Source: Typha latifolia
Lineage: Eukaryota > Streptophyta > Magnoliopsida > Poales > Typhaceae
Assembly (NCBI GenBank): GCA_019914945.1
Contig: CM034105.1
Location: forward strand, 5,332,001-5,396,000
Direction of reading: 5' to 3'
Length of the DNA stretch: 64,000 bases
Both the position numbers and the translations under genes were made by a program. Below the pieces are notes generated by a model, which did not search any database, was not told the origin of the DNA, and saw only the letters and a program-made list of their open reading frames with translations. Every line of letters starts with the position of its first letter. The stretch's first letter is position 1. This document shows positions 1-52,981 of this stretch, piece by piece.

Positions 1-530
1 GATCTTTGGGGACTTTTCTTGATAGTATTATTCTAACTATGATGTGGGCCAAGAAAAAGTTAGTAGGTACTTTCTCTAATTATTAAAGAAGAAACAATAA
101 GAAGTTTGTTATTGTATGATTTCATATAATCTAAGAATTAAGAAGAGAAGATGGAGTCAGATTGATTAAAACTATTATGAGATTATTATTGTGAAACTTG
201 GTTATGTTAAGGATCCAATCCTTTTCATATGCTCTCCAGTCCTTGTCGAGAGAGAGAGAGAGAGATGCATATGTGTACATATACATATAAACAAAGGTGG
301 TATGGTAGGTCGAATTAATCAGAGGAGGCAGTCAGGTAATGAAATATTTATGTGATCTTCCTCTTGTGCTTTATGTGACTTTTATGGTTGGATTGGGGCA
401 ATGGCATTTGTAATTGAATTATGTGAGCTGATGTCAGACGGCATAAACAGTAGAAAAGGACATTGAGACCTGGGACATGAAAGAGAAAAGAAAGGGAACA
501 CTACGTAAGATTAGAATTTGAATGAAATGA

Positions 531-532
<2 letters not shown>

Positions 533-614
<82 letters not shown>
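533..614. repeat. Compound microsatellite (AT)n(AG)n
   Basis: About 17 AT units run directly into about 24 AG units. Translated, it gives a serine-leucine or tyrosine-isoleucine repeat, which is why a spurious ORF lies over it. Confidence 0.95.
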
Positions 615-617
<3 letters not shown>

Positions 618-1445
618 AAAATTTTTAGAGGGCACTAGCTTTTGATCTCTAGGAATTAGAACCCTATAAATAATAATTGAGTATTTTAATAATATTATAT
701 ATATTTTTATCTCTGTTATATAAGATGTTAATGAATTCGTAGCAATAATTAAGAAAGTATGAAAGAAAGTAAGTTGTGGCGGTCCTGTTTTTCTTCGAGG
801 ATGAAATAAGATAGGGTAAACAATGATGTCTCATCAATCCAAAAGTTTGGCGTCTCAATAAGACTCACACATAATATTGATAGATAGATAGCACATCACT
901 AATCTAATAGTTTGGCATTTCACTAAATTTCATTTTTAGAATCTCTCTATTTCAAAGTATCTTACTTCAAATCTCTCACAATACCTGAAAAGAAAATTTT
1001 ATTTTAAAAAACAAATCTAAGGACAAGGCTCTGGTCCTTATTTATAGTTTCTCTCCACATTTGTCAATTCGGAAACAAACTTTTAATCTAAAATAACTCT
1101 CATTTTTTAAAACTAACTTCAAACATAATTTTAACTAAGACGGTTGGAAATAAACCTAACATGACTCTAAAAAGATATATCCAAATCCAATTTAGACATA
1201 ATTTACCACAAACGCATAGAATCGTTAAAATCCCTATATCACGTCTATAAAACACTTGGTAATAGACAATTATAAAATATTTTAAATATTTTTTTTAAAA
1301 AAAGTAGTATTATTCTAAGTTAAACCGATGCGGATGAGATTCAAACTCGAAAATATCATACTAACATACATTTCTCTAACCTAATGAGGGGGTTTAGATA
1401 TTAATTGACTAAATGTTAATTACTAACTATAAAAAAGAGCATGCA

Positions 1446-1476
<31 letters not shown>

Positions 1477-3200
1477 ACCTTAGAGCTGAATGAAAGAATA
1501 CTCAATTAGCCCTAACTGAGTACAGACTACCAACCACACTTCACAATCATTGCAAAGTTGTTCTACTAATGAAAGAGATCACCAAGCTAGTCTCCATTGC
1601 ATGTGATAACAACTAGTTTTTTGGTTGCATGTCTGCAAGTTGCTTAGCATTTGCTTATGCACTAATGGAACATTTGCAACCCCACATCCTCTTTCTCCCT
1701 CCCTCTCTGCTTGGTTGGATTCTGTGGTTTAATTTTTGGGCTCAATCAATCATTTACCATTATTTTTTTCTCAAAGAAACTTTTTTTTGGTGTTATCTTC
1801 TCAAAACCCACATGGGATTTTGGTTAAACAAATCTAAATCAACAGATGTTGTTAAAATTTGCTAACTTGAATCCTTTTCATGAAAAATAAGGTGTTAAAA
1901 TTGCAATAAGACCAAAATATGAGGTGGTGATATGCGAGAAAAACTGAAAAACTCTAGGCTGGAAGGACCCACTGATACTATGAGAGTTACTTTATAGAAA
2001 ATAATAGATTATAATTAATGCCACAGAGATAATTACTATTGCTTATGAAATATAAATATACTAACCCTACCTGGCAATCATACCATGGTTTTCCATCATA
2101 ACATTCCAAAAGAAGTGATGTCAACCATATGCATGAATGCTATTAAAATAATAAACCATCTCGAGCCGAGCCCGAGCTATGAACAAGCTTATTTCCAAGC
2201 CTTATTTTGGTGGGGTCTAAGTCATAATTAATAAAGATTGAATTATAACTATATACCCACATAATTTCATGAAATTTTCTCCTATTTTTTTTTCTCTCTC
2301 TCTATCTCTCTCCTTATTTCAGTAAGACTAGGGCCATCGGAAATCCCAACGGTCGGAGAATTCAGACTCCTGGGACGTGTTCAACAAAAAAGGCAAGCAA
2401 GCAATGCCTTTTGTCATTAAGATTAATCCAATGAAGTAGAGGATGAATCATCTTAGCATATGCAGAAAGCTCTGAATATATACTCTATGTTTCCAATACC
2501 ACCTTCAGATGTTTACTTTAAAAACTTGGGTTCTACCTCGATCAACACCCTCTTCCATGCAGCATTAGATGCTTGCTGCCTGTCGAACTTTCCAACTTTT
2601 TAGCCCAAGCTTTTTCCCATTGATCTCAAAGACTTCTAGCATCTTAATTCACTGAGCAAAAGGATTCTACACCTGCAGCTGCTGCAAAAGTTGGATGCTG
2701 ATTTTATCATATATATCTGTATCTCTTATCGTATTAAAATTATGGACAAGAAGGAAACAGAACAAGTCTGTAGGCTTTACCTACTTTGAAGTTGTCTCTT
2801 TAGTTTGTTGGCCACTGAGTATAGGATCATGAGCACTATATGGTATTTGGGTCCTATATATTTTTTCTCAGAAGAAGCTCAAAAGGACATGATGATGGTC
2901 CCTCACAAAGGGAATGTGGCACAAATTAATTTGGGAGGATTTGACCACAATAGGGCCTCCTTGGAAAAAATAGATCACTCCTATAATATAACACCAAAAG
3001 ATATTTTGTGGACATGTCAACTGCCACCTTTAACGTAATTAGCGTCAAGTTTTTTACGTAAAAATATAAAATTATAACTGAATTAGAGAAAAAAAATATT
3101 GCAATGGATAAAATAGAGACATTATGTTGCAATGAGAAATTAATATTACACTAAGTATATTAGAGAAAGCTATCGGATTTGGGATCTAAATTAGATAAAC

Positions 3201-3311
3201 ACAAACAAAGATTCTTATTAAGAGAAGAACTTTGCATGCTTACGTAAATGTTGACAATGCGATGGCAAATGACGTGTACAAACAAAGATTCTTATTAAGA
3301 GAAGAAATTTG
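3201..3311 (+). repeat. Short direct repeat, two copies 77 bp apart
   Basis: A 34-base unit starting ACAAACAAAGATTCTTATTA occurs at 3201-3234 and again at 3278-3311 with a single clear difference (AAC versus AAA before TTTGCAT). Its origin is not clear; it could be a local duplication inside an old transposon. Confidence 0.8.
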
Positions 3312-3789
3312 CATATTATTTTGTCTAGTACAATTGCAATTTTATTAGCCGCCCAAAGAACCATAGAATTAAATAATCAACGATTTATATAGAAAATAAC
3401 GCATTGAACAATTCGACGCTTTAATGAATAGTATAAATGTTGAATTGTTCAGCGATTCAAATTACCTAGTGTAATTAATGTAACAAACATAATTGTTCAC
3501 TTTATTTTTATAGACATTTTGGTGTATAAAGGATTCTACTATGTACATTATCTCTCGATGGGATATACATTAACTAGGCACTTTATCACTAAACTAGTTG
3601 AGCATCGGCAACAAGAGACGCATAAGCCATTTCACGATTAGGGAGGTGACAATTATATTAGATGCCAATTATATTAGATGTTGCGATACCTATAGGTCTG
3701 TGTATCCATGAAACTCCCCGTGATTAGTATCAAAAATCTTTGGTGATGTGATATTAGCCAGGAGCTACTAGGAATTATCCTACCTCAAG

Positions 3790-4690
3790 CAGCAAGGCAT
3801 GATTCATTGTTACGCTTGAATTAGTTGAGAAAGACCTTTAGCATCATTTCTGTTGATGCCAACGAGCAAATGATTCAGAGATGCTAGGGTATACATTTCA
3901 TCTATTATGGGGGGCTCCATTTTTGCAAACAAGTCTAAAGAAAGAGTATAGCTAATGTATTGCCATTTTAAACGACTTTGAGTATGCTAGCATGATTAGT
4001 AGTGCCACACTAGTTTTACTGCAGGTAGTGCTATTGTATAAACTTATTTATTTCTAACCTTTCTATATATGTATTGTTAGATTTGACAATGGGTGCTCAG
4101 GTTCTTAGTGTTTAGGTTGAGGGTGAGCACCTAGTTGAAGGTCAACTAGCCTAGTGTGCTGATGCTCTTTGTGCCATGTGGTTGTGTCACCAATCATACG
4201 AGCACAATCTTGCTTCATATATGTTACAGTTCTATCAAATATCAATTAGACCAGCAATGCAATAATTAAGTAATAACTTAGAATATGAGTATTTACTAGA
4301 TTATATTTATATTAATGATATACACAGAAAAGACTTTTTGCTGTATGCACAACAGATAGCTATATATGGAGGATGAGGGGATCGCTCGTCCATATATAAT
4401 ATAATGACATTTTGTGGATCCTGTTATGTGCCAATTTGGGCAGAAAAAAGAGATCTCAATAATATTATGTGATATAGAGGATGATCTCCGCTCCATCAAT
4501 AAGCGTGAAAAAGCACTTATGACTAATAGGCTCTTCAAGCGAAGTATATTACGATATGAGAGCTGCGTGGCATCCGGCTAGTGAATGCAATACCAGTGGT
4601 GGCACCTATGAATTATACTAATCCTTGCAGGGACTTGCATAGGAGAATTACACGATGTTTGAATTCTCCACTCTCGGATTATGACATTAA
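3790..4690 (+). pseudogene. Decayed plant mobile domain (PMD / MAIN-like) gene fragment
   Basis: The frame at 3883-3948 reads ARVYISSIMGG followed by SIFANKSKERV, then a stop, then LMYCHF. This resembles the plant mobile domain consensus (ARAYI..LIGG.LF.DKS...V.LMYLPLL) of MAIN-like proteins and of PMD genes carried by Mutator-like and some Ty3 elements. Several stops follow in the same frame. Near 4636-4660 another frame reads LHRRITRCLNSP, resembling the WYR.ITRR.I..P tail of the same domain. A short ORF at 5044-5310 could be the disordered C-terminus but has no recognisable motif. No start codon or intact frame remains, so it is a pseudogene, probably a transposon-captured copy. The family call rests on motif memory and needs a profile search. 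Confidence 0.45.
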
Positions 4691-5734
4691 TATTAAGGCT
4701 GTGATATCTTTATGTTACATTCCCATCACTATTTTTGAAAGATTTAATTTTTTTTTGATCTACTGTGTATTTTGTGTACATTCACACTTTATCATATATT
4801 CATCGTACTAAAATAGATGCGCTAACAATATAGAGTAGCGACGGTGGTAAAACATCAATGAAGGTGTACATGACATGTGCCTCAATACATTATAAATGAG
4901 TGCTAAGTCATGACGTTTATATAGCTAACAAACAATCATCTCCTATAGTGCATCAACCATCAAGTAGCTCTTGCAGCGTTACAACCATAACAATGTTCCC
5001 AAATAGCTATCACTCTAGTGGATGAGGTTGTGCTGCATAGGAAATGCCACATCTAATAGTTGTGTTCGCACGATTTCTTGATCGGGACAGAAGGAGAGCA
5101 AGAGGCCATGGAGCTGTAACAGTGCCAACCCCAGTTGTCGTGGACGAGAGGGTAGATGGAGAGATGACTGCAAAGGAGCATGTTATATTTGATCTTGAGG
5201 AGCCTTCTATATCTATAGCTATAGCTGAGGAACCTTCTTTATCTAGATGTCTAAATGAGAGTGCAAAGGGAAGAAGGATGAGGCAAAGGCAACCTTTTCT
5301 CATGCGATGACTACGATGATAATTTATAAGAGGAAAAATAAGAAGCCAGCACATATAAGGTTTTTTTTATGGGGTTGTGAACTTATCAAGTTTTAACACA
5401 GGGTGACTAGTATATTTTGATCTAAACTAGTGGTTCAGTGTTTAGAATGTTATTGGTTAAATTGATTGGTGAAATATGGTGGTAGTTTTTAAGGTTTGGT
5501 TTGTCTTTTGATGATATTTCTTCTGTTTCTTTGTTCTAATGAAGTTCGTTTGGTTTGATTGATTTGGTTTGTAAGTGAGATATTGAATTGTTAAAATATT
5601 AGGTTGTGAGAATATATTCTTAGTTGACTTTGTTATAGTATCTATATCTTCTATTTGTTATGGTGCAAGATCTTGCATTTATTTTCTTTAATATAGTGTT
5701 AAACTATACATCGCTTTCCATAATAGTTAAAACA

Positions 5735-6085
5735 CTACTAAATTCTAGATTAGATATTCCTATTTGTTAGTTTACAAAATGAAATCTTTATCCTAGGAAT
5801 AACACTTCCTATATTAATTTATATTCTAAAATAAGAGTGTAACAATTATTTTTTAATATAATATAAAGTGAATATATATTTTAAAAAAAAATATTTTATT
5901 TTTTTATAAAATTACTATAAATACTTTTTTGATTTAATATAAATCAGATTGATAGACTTGATATCAAGGGTAAATTAGTAATTAAATTAGTATATAGTAT
6001 AAGATGTAATAAATAGTATTTATATTCTAGAATAGAGTTATTATGATATTTAGTTGTTATTCTAGAATAAATAGTAGTATTCAAC
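5735..6085 (+). mobile_element. MITE-like repeat, family H, copy 1
   Basis: This stretch matches, in inverted orientation, the block at 37600-37985. The shared order is a segment ending TCCTATTTGTTA, then a TATAAAGTGAA motif, a GGTAAATTAGTAATTA core, AATAGTATTTATATT, and TTATTCTAGAATAA. The size (about 350 bp), AT-richness and absence of coding suggest a non-autonomous DNA transposon. Terminal repeats and target duplication were not resolved, so the superfamily is unknown. Confidence 0.55.
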
Positions 6086-7070
6086 ATTTTCCTCCTAATA
6101 TAAAATGTTAAATAATTTAGCATTTTTTATATTAACTTATAATCTACAGCTGATATAGCCGAAATATATCCTTTCTAATATTAAGTTTGGGGAATGATCC
6201 ATTTCAATAAAGATGTTTACATTGAACACAATCTTCCTTTAAAAAAGAAATCTCTAGACATCTTCTTCTTCTTTTTTTCCTTCCAATTTATGTTGGTCAA
6301 CTTTTGCTGTGCTCTGAAAGAAAGCAACCGAAGAATAGATTCCTCTTGGACAGTGTGTGCATAATACATAAAAGAGCTATGGCAGAGCAAAATTGGTCCG
6401 TTGCCTTGAAAAAGTTCAAATCCTTGCACAGTGGAGATTGCAGCAGAAATAGAACCAGGACCTACATGCGACAAGCTATAAAAAAGATTGCAAAAGAGAG
6501 GGGAAAAAGTGCTAATAGATCATATATCAAGAACCAAAAAGTTGAAACAGTAGCAATATAATGATATAAAGATGAGATCATGATACCCGTGGGGGCAACA
6601 CAACCACTATAGATGATGCCCCCACTGAGCGTGGAAAGATGCTGTGGGCCTAAATTCACCTTTTCCCCCACTAGCTTTTATGATTCAGCTTATTAGGCAA
6701 GTTACATAATAATATCACAAATCACCATAAGAATCATAAGACAAACCCATCATTGTCTGCCTCCAGATCAAGATCTACTTCATCTTAGTTTCAATCTGAA
6801 GAAAGATGTCTGGGAAAGCAAAGTACCGAATAGAATATCCAAGAGGGGCTAATTGTAAGAACATAAGGTAGAAAAGTTCAGATAGTTTTGTGACAATACT
6901 AGCAGCATTAGGAGAGGTCAAGCTTTGTTGATATCATGATTGCAGCCTTCCTTCAGAAAAATGCTTCAACATGAAGAACATAGAAGTAGAAGTCCAAGAG
7001 AGACTAATTAAAAGAACATAAAGATATAAGAGCTTGAGAAAGTTTACTACTATGCTACAATCATAACAAG
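6086..7070. other. Region downstream of the beta-glucosidase stop codon
   Basis: On the minus strand this follows the GH1 stop codon and must contain its 3' untranslated region and poly(A) site, but no end could be fixed from sequence alone. The overlapping short ORFs on both strands show no conserved protein. Confidence 0.5.

Positions 7071-46750
<39,680 letters not shown>

Positions 46751-46804
<54 letters not shown>
46751..46804 (-). repeat. (GA)27 microsatellite touching the GH1 start codon
   Basis: Fifty-four bases of perfect GA on the plus strand, TC on the coding strand, ending at the base before ATG. In plants such tracts in 5' UTRs can bind GAGA-type BPC factors or affect translation; whether this one does is inference. 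Confidence 0.95.
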
Positions 46805-46807
<3 letters not shown>

Positions 46808-49800
46808 TGGTTTAGTGTGAGAGAGGAAGAGACCGGCAGGCCGTTAGTAATAGAGGGATGAAAGGGCAACTCGGTCATTAAAAGAAAGTCACGTTTCTGG
46901 CCCTATACTGGCGGGGCCCACAACCGTCCGTTTCAAGTTAAAAGACGACGCGTGTTAGATTTCGTCAGGGTTCCTTTCCGGGCTGTCGCGAGGATGCTAT
47001 TCTGACGAATCTTACTCAATCTGACGTGTAGAAAAAGATTCGACGGCTGGGATCAGCTTCATGGGACACCGACGGCAGGGACGAATCTTCCGGTGGGGAC
47101 AGATCCTCCACGGTACCGGATGTAGGAACTTGCTATTGTACTACTGATGAGATACGCCGGTTTACCCCCACGTGGTTTTGTCCCATTTAAGTATACCTGA
47201 ACTTCAAATTTAAGCCCTTTAACCCTCTAATATACCAAACTAACTATTAATTATTCAATTTTTTTCTAAAACTAAATATGATTTATTGGCACTAATATTT
47301 TCCATTGTACGTAACTTGGTAAATTAAGACTTTTCCCTGAACTGCAGAGAGTAAATTGTTTTAAGTTTGAAGATAAAAATGTAGGATAATTTCTTTTCAC
47401 CGTTGACTTATCACATTTTTCTATAATGATTTCTTAAATTTTTTTAAGTACATAATGACTCTAAACTGTTAGGATTACCTTACTTAACTTAACTCTTTAT
47501 ATCAAAAAGTTATTATGTACCAAAAATAAAAGTTCAGATCATTATGTAAACCATTTTCCCTAGCCAAAAGTAAAATGATGATCATATTAATATTTTTTTA
47601 AGTAAAACACTTATATGATTAGTATTTTTATTGAAAGAAAAAAGGTTTAATAATTCAGTATTTTATTAGGAAAAGATGATACACATAAAACATTAAAAAG
47701 TTCAGTATTTTATTATTAAATATACTAAACGAGAAAGATATAAGTAAAAATGTAAAGAAAAAATGTGTAGTGTCGTAACTTTATGCTTGATTATCTATTT
47801 TAGTCATAAAATATATCATTATGAAAATATGAAAAAACTCTATAAGTTACAATAAAGTAGTAATTCTCCACAACCACTGCACTCACAATCGCAAAAAAAA
47901 AAAAAACGTATTAATTTTTAAATTTTTTTACAATAAAGTTTCTATATTTGGTTGGATAAAATGCTAAATTTATTAGTGTTTCATATGGGGTTACAGTGAC
48001 ACAAACCTGTTTTGATATTAAATTTGAGGTACAATCTATTTGGAGAAATAAGTTCTAAAAAGAGCCAGTATGGTCAAAAACTCCTAAGAAACTTGTCCCA
48101 AGTTTATTTTGGAAGGGATAGATTTGGAGTGCCCAGTCTATTGCTTATTGTGGCAAATTTCAAAAGCTATCATCCATTGCTAATTTTTCTCTTCAGAAAT
48201 CTACCCACAAGACATAAACCCCCTTGTTCCTTCTTTTGAGTTGACTTTTGAAATTCGTTGGATTTTTTACTCTTACTTTTTTTAACCCATCATCTGCTAA
48301 ATTTCCATTCCTATATTTGCTATATTAAATCTGTTCTTGGCCACTTCTCCTTTGCAAGCTCTTTTAACTTACTTGCCTTTCAGTAGGAGGTTAATTTATC
48401 TACATATTCAACTAGTTAGACATTTCATTTTGGCTTTCAGTAGTCCTTGCTTAGTGCCTGCTGAATCTGTCAGTCATTGTGATTTTGTGAGGTTCTAATG
48501 AATCACTATGAACAAACTTGTGCATTGTCTTGTAATGAGAGTATTCGAGATCACTGACTGCAATTATTAGAATTTAATTGCGTATCCATTTAAGATCTGA
48601 TTCGTATCTAAAAATATGATTGATCTGGATTCCTTTTCGTTCCATTGAAATGATGAGAAAGAAGATAAAGAAACTAATTAAAATGTTACGAAAACACAAT
48701 TAATGCTAAACTTAATTGGAAGGGATAATTTAGTCTTCTAATATGGTTATATAAATTATAGGAGGATTAAGTGTTTGAAAGTCCCAATACCACCTTAGAA
48801 CCAAAATCACTTTACCATCCTAAAAATTTATTGAGAATCACTACCCATTCATGCACTTGTAACTAAATTATAAATACAAACACCGCTATTGGATATGACA
48901 AAATAACTTAAATAACCCTGCTTCTTTTATGTATGCAAAGGAAAAGTTCAAATTGACTTACTGAAACAAAATAATAAAATAAAATAAAAAGATAAAGTGC
49001 TTTTTGTTCAAACCAGTAACTAATTTGTATCACTATACTTCACTACATTTTGATTAAGTTGCAACTCTTAGATTCTTTTTTACTTTGGTCAAAAGTTTGG
49101 TTAAATGTATTTACACTCCAGTACTTTGGCATCTGTTTCTTAACTCTTTATGCTTCTGACTGAAGTAAAATTATTTAACTTCCGTGCGAAATAATACTGC
49201 GAACAACTTTGAGCAAAAAAATAGTTGACCAGCAATATTTCCACCATTTCTTTAACTTGATGGACTAAAATGCCCGTCTATCATCTCACATAAACTAGAG
49301 AATAAGTTAAATCCCACCTCTAATTAAGTGTAAAAGAAGAAGGAAATGGTGGTGTTATTTAAATCAAAACTCTTCTCCCCAAATAGATTATAGTCTATCA
49401 AAAATAATGGGGTATTTCAATAATTTCAAAATTTCTATCAAGGATGTCATCGATTTTACTTTGGGATCAGATGGCCTGTCATGGATCTACTGTAGATAAT
49501 TAAGCTGACAAAAAACAAGCGCAAGATCCAAGAATAAGACGAAAAGATTTTAGTCAGATGAACTCATGGAAAGATTCCTCTCAAGAAAATATAGAAGTCG
49601 TGAGAAGATTTCTCACCAAAAAATAAAAAAAGTCATGGAAAGATTTCTCTCAGAATAATGAAGAAGTTGGCATTACTTTCAGTTTCCATTTTTGGAGTCA
49701 TAGTTCAGCATCAAACTCAGTGCCAATCTATACAAGTGGGTGCCACTAGCATCTACCGAATGCCATGTTGAGATCTTTGTTTACTCTGAAGTCTGAAGAT

Positions 49801-52800
49801 ACCATTGCCTGACGAGGACAAATCTACTTGCTAAAAAAGGAATCGAGTGGGGTTAGTAAAGTTAAATTTGCAGAAGATCATGGCCATTGTTGTTGCAGTA
49901 GGGCCATTGCTTAGTATGTCTGTTTGCTTGTCATCTTGGACATGGATGAGTTTGATGTGTTAACTTTCAAATTGCAGTCTGACATCAACATAGCTAATTA
50001 ACAATGCATGATGGAGTGACCTTATGACATGATAGAAGGGTCGTATAGGAACCACAATTTGATAAAATTTCAGATGCTTAATTCTGATGCAGTGCAGACG
50101 GAATCACAGGAAAAAGGATGGAAGAATATAAAAGCAGAGATCTTTACATAAGTGAACTTGAGAAAACTGGGGGGTCACAATAGCTTCCTACTGGTGATAA
50201 AACAGTTTGAAGGTTAGAAAAAAAAAATTGAAACGAATTGCCTTTCAAGACTAACCTGCTATAATTTGCTTCCTAAGCTTGCAAACTTGTGCTTCTATAC
50301 TACAAAAACCATAGAACTGAGCTTGCTTCTTTGGACAGCAAACAATGCTGCAAGGATGTGTTCTAAAAGCAGACAGACAAAATTTTGATCATGAATCATC
50401 ATTAGCTCCATGCATTGCTTTTGCCCAAATTCTGTGCAAGGAGAATGTACCGCATCAGTTCTCATAGAAGGAATAGTATACAAATGAGGAACATGATCCT
50501 GTAAAACTACTAATTAGACTGCACGCGTTAATTATAAATATACATGTCAGGCAAATACAACCCAAAGCATGAGGCATGAAATCTGAAAACAGATTACAGT
50601 GTCATATGCAGAAAACTTATCTTCTATTTTTTAATCATCTAGTGCTTGAACAAGAATTTCACATAACATGACATGTGACAAAATTAGCAGTTCACATGAT
50701 AAAATATAGTGATTAAGAAGCTAATAAGAAAGACAATTTATAGATAAAAATAGGACCATAATATATAGTAAGTTAGCAACTAAAGTTGCAGGATATAAAA
50801 CAGAAATTCAAGAGGTACATCAGACTCCAAAAGTAGGAAGTAAACACAAGAAAGCTATTAAAGTCAAGAAAGGTAGTAGATAGAACATAAATCTTTAGGG
50901 CTTGTTTGGTTTGAGGCTAAATTTCGAACTTAATTAGTTGATCTTATTTCTTAGTCTTTAACTTTTTAAAGAGTGAACTTAGTTAGGTATAAAATAAAAA
51001 TAAAAAAATAAAAAAATTTGATTACTGAACTAGGTTAGGGATCCTGAACGAATTCAAAGACTCCCTGAACTCAAACCAAACGGGGCCTAAGTATCTTGTA
51101 CACAAAAGACTTGAGAAAAAAAGCTGAGGATGCAAGAACTAAAGTATCAATGATCATTTATCTGAAATCAACAGAAAAATAAAACAAAAATAAGTATATT
51201 AACACGAAATTGTAGCTAAGAAGAAGCTAAAAGTCTAAAAGTTTTCAAGTGAAAATAACTGTGGTATCATCACTGAACTAACTTGTATAAAAGGCCACAA
51301 AAAATATCTAGAAGAGCATCTGTCCATTTTTGCTATTAGTAAGAACTCAGTATTATGATATTATCAGAATTATAGCTTTCAAGATCTGGTTAAACTGCTT
51401 AACTGGTTGGCAAACATCCTGAACCATAAAGAATAAAGTTATTATTAATTTGATCCAACTCTAATATTGGGTCAAGTAATGGGTGGCAAAAGGTATAGCC
51501 TACAGCTTAAGATCTTAAACTTCAACAAACCTCATGCTAATACCTATTCAGTTACAGATAGAATAACTCCACAAAATGAGTGCATGCTTGGCAGTTGAAT
51601 TCAATTGCTTCAAACCCAAGGTAAAATTTTTGCAATGACAGAAAGAGCACTTACAAGACATCACCAATTTTGAGGCCTAAAGCTCTTGCTATATTAGGCT
51701 TATTAGCTTTAAGGAATACTAATGATTGCAAAAACAGATATGTGAAATTCCGCTTTCTAATAATAGAACTCCAACCTAACACATTTAGAACACTTCTGAA
51801 GTTGGATATCAATGAATATTAACTCCCCTCAAATAATGCTTACCTTCCACAGAATGTGTATTCCAGTATTTAGCCCAATGCAAATGCATACTGCATCACG
51901 AGTAACTTGGACTTCTTCTGGACAAAATGGGAAGCCTCCGTATGTATTAGACCATCCTTAGGTGGTCTCAGGGAGCACAAATATTTATTGTACTCACTGA
52001 CTCTATGATGTATAGCATGAGTCTAACCCAAAGTACCACAGACTGGTAGTATTATCATTAGCAAATAGCAACAACTTACTGTCAAGCTCTAAAAGTACAT
52101 GCTTAGAGCATTTCATAACAGTAATGGTTAACCAATGGAAGTTCTATCTTTCCACAAGAGGCAAAAGGAATTTACTGAAAGAGATCTCACTAAATTACAT
52201 ATGACTGATGTCCATCAATCTTGGAATAGACAATGCCCTAGGCAGAGGGAGATCAGAACAACAGGGTATACACATAGATATTTAAGCTAAAGGCAGTCTT
52301 GGTGGACTGTAGGCACTTAGTGATGACACTCATGAAGAGGTAACAAGTAAAAACTCAGGGAATTTGCATCAGTTCAAAGTAAGGAAAAAGATGAACACAG
52401 CAGTAACATGAAGGCAGAACCCAAATACAGGAGATCATGATTGGAGATTCACAAATACTTCGTCTATGAGTAATTACAATTTACACTATAAAAGCAGCTA
52501 TGGATATCTTTTCCATGTCATTAATCATCAATCCCATCCATGCAGATATGCAGAAATATTACCTATACAGATCATACTGTTATGTAACAGCATAGAATTA
52601 GGGGGAAAAAAGAGAGGTAAATATCCTTTCAAAACATGAGATTAAGTTACAATATTAAAAGTTGTCAGTAGTATTGTGTGATCAAAAGTTAAGCAAGTAC
52701 TAAGAGACTTTACAGTTTATAGCACAAAAGGAAGTAAAGGTAAAAGAGAGGTTGTCACTAAATCAGGATAAATTACTACCATTATGTGTAGACAAACTTA

Positions 52801-52981
52801 TTGGAAAAATAGAGACCGAAGTACAAAATGATCTTCTTACAACCTCTTTAAATTTAATCGGAGAGGAAGATCACCTCCACAACTCATCAGCAGAACTTAT
52901 AGTCTGGCTTGGATTGAGAAAAAAAAAATTGCCACAAGATAAGCCAGCAGCTTCGGCTAGTTACGCAGATTCTTTCTAAAA
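46805..52981. other. Intergenic between the GH1 gene and the PPR gene
   Basis: About 46.8-47.2 kb is the likely GH1 promoter (more GC than its surroundings, with ACGCGTGT and GACGTG-like words), but no TATA box could be fixed. The rest holds AT-rich sequence, the MITE at 50898-51087 and, near 52981, the region 3' of the PPR gene. No other gene was recognised. Confidence 0.6.
50898..51087. mobile_element. Tourist-like (PIF/Harbinger) MITE, 190 bp
   Basis: The left end is GGGCTTGTTTGGTTTGAG and the complement of the right end is GGCCCCGTTTGGTTTGAG, an 18-bp terminal inverted repeat with few differences. The flanks are TTA and TAA, in line with the TWA target preference of Harbinger elements, though not an identical duplication. 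AT-rich, non-coding interior. Confidence 0.85.

Larger units (their letters stand above)
1..3700. other. Intergenic, AT-rich, no gene seen
   Basis: No open reading frame here looks like a conserved protein; the short ORFs translate low-complexity DNA. The stretch holds microsatellites (GA near 249-265, AT/AG at 533-614, CT and CTAT near 1446-1478, CT near 2292-2312) and one short direct repeat listed separately. Intergenic plant DNA or decayed repeats is the best reading. Confidence 0.6.

Noticed and set aside
434..619. ORFs made of serine-leucine or arginine-glutamate runs (also 11695-12108, 13381-13660, 19609-20195, 40343-40760, 46574-46878, 54652-55034)
   Set aside because: They are translations of GA/CT microsatellites and GC-rich LTR sequence; several appear at the same place in every LTR copy and on both strands, with no conserved protein.
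5044..5310. 88-codon plus ORF near the PMD fragment, with a 114-codon ORF on the other strand
   Set aside because: No motif recognised; the two ORFs overlap antisense, so at best it is the decayed tail of the PMD fragment.
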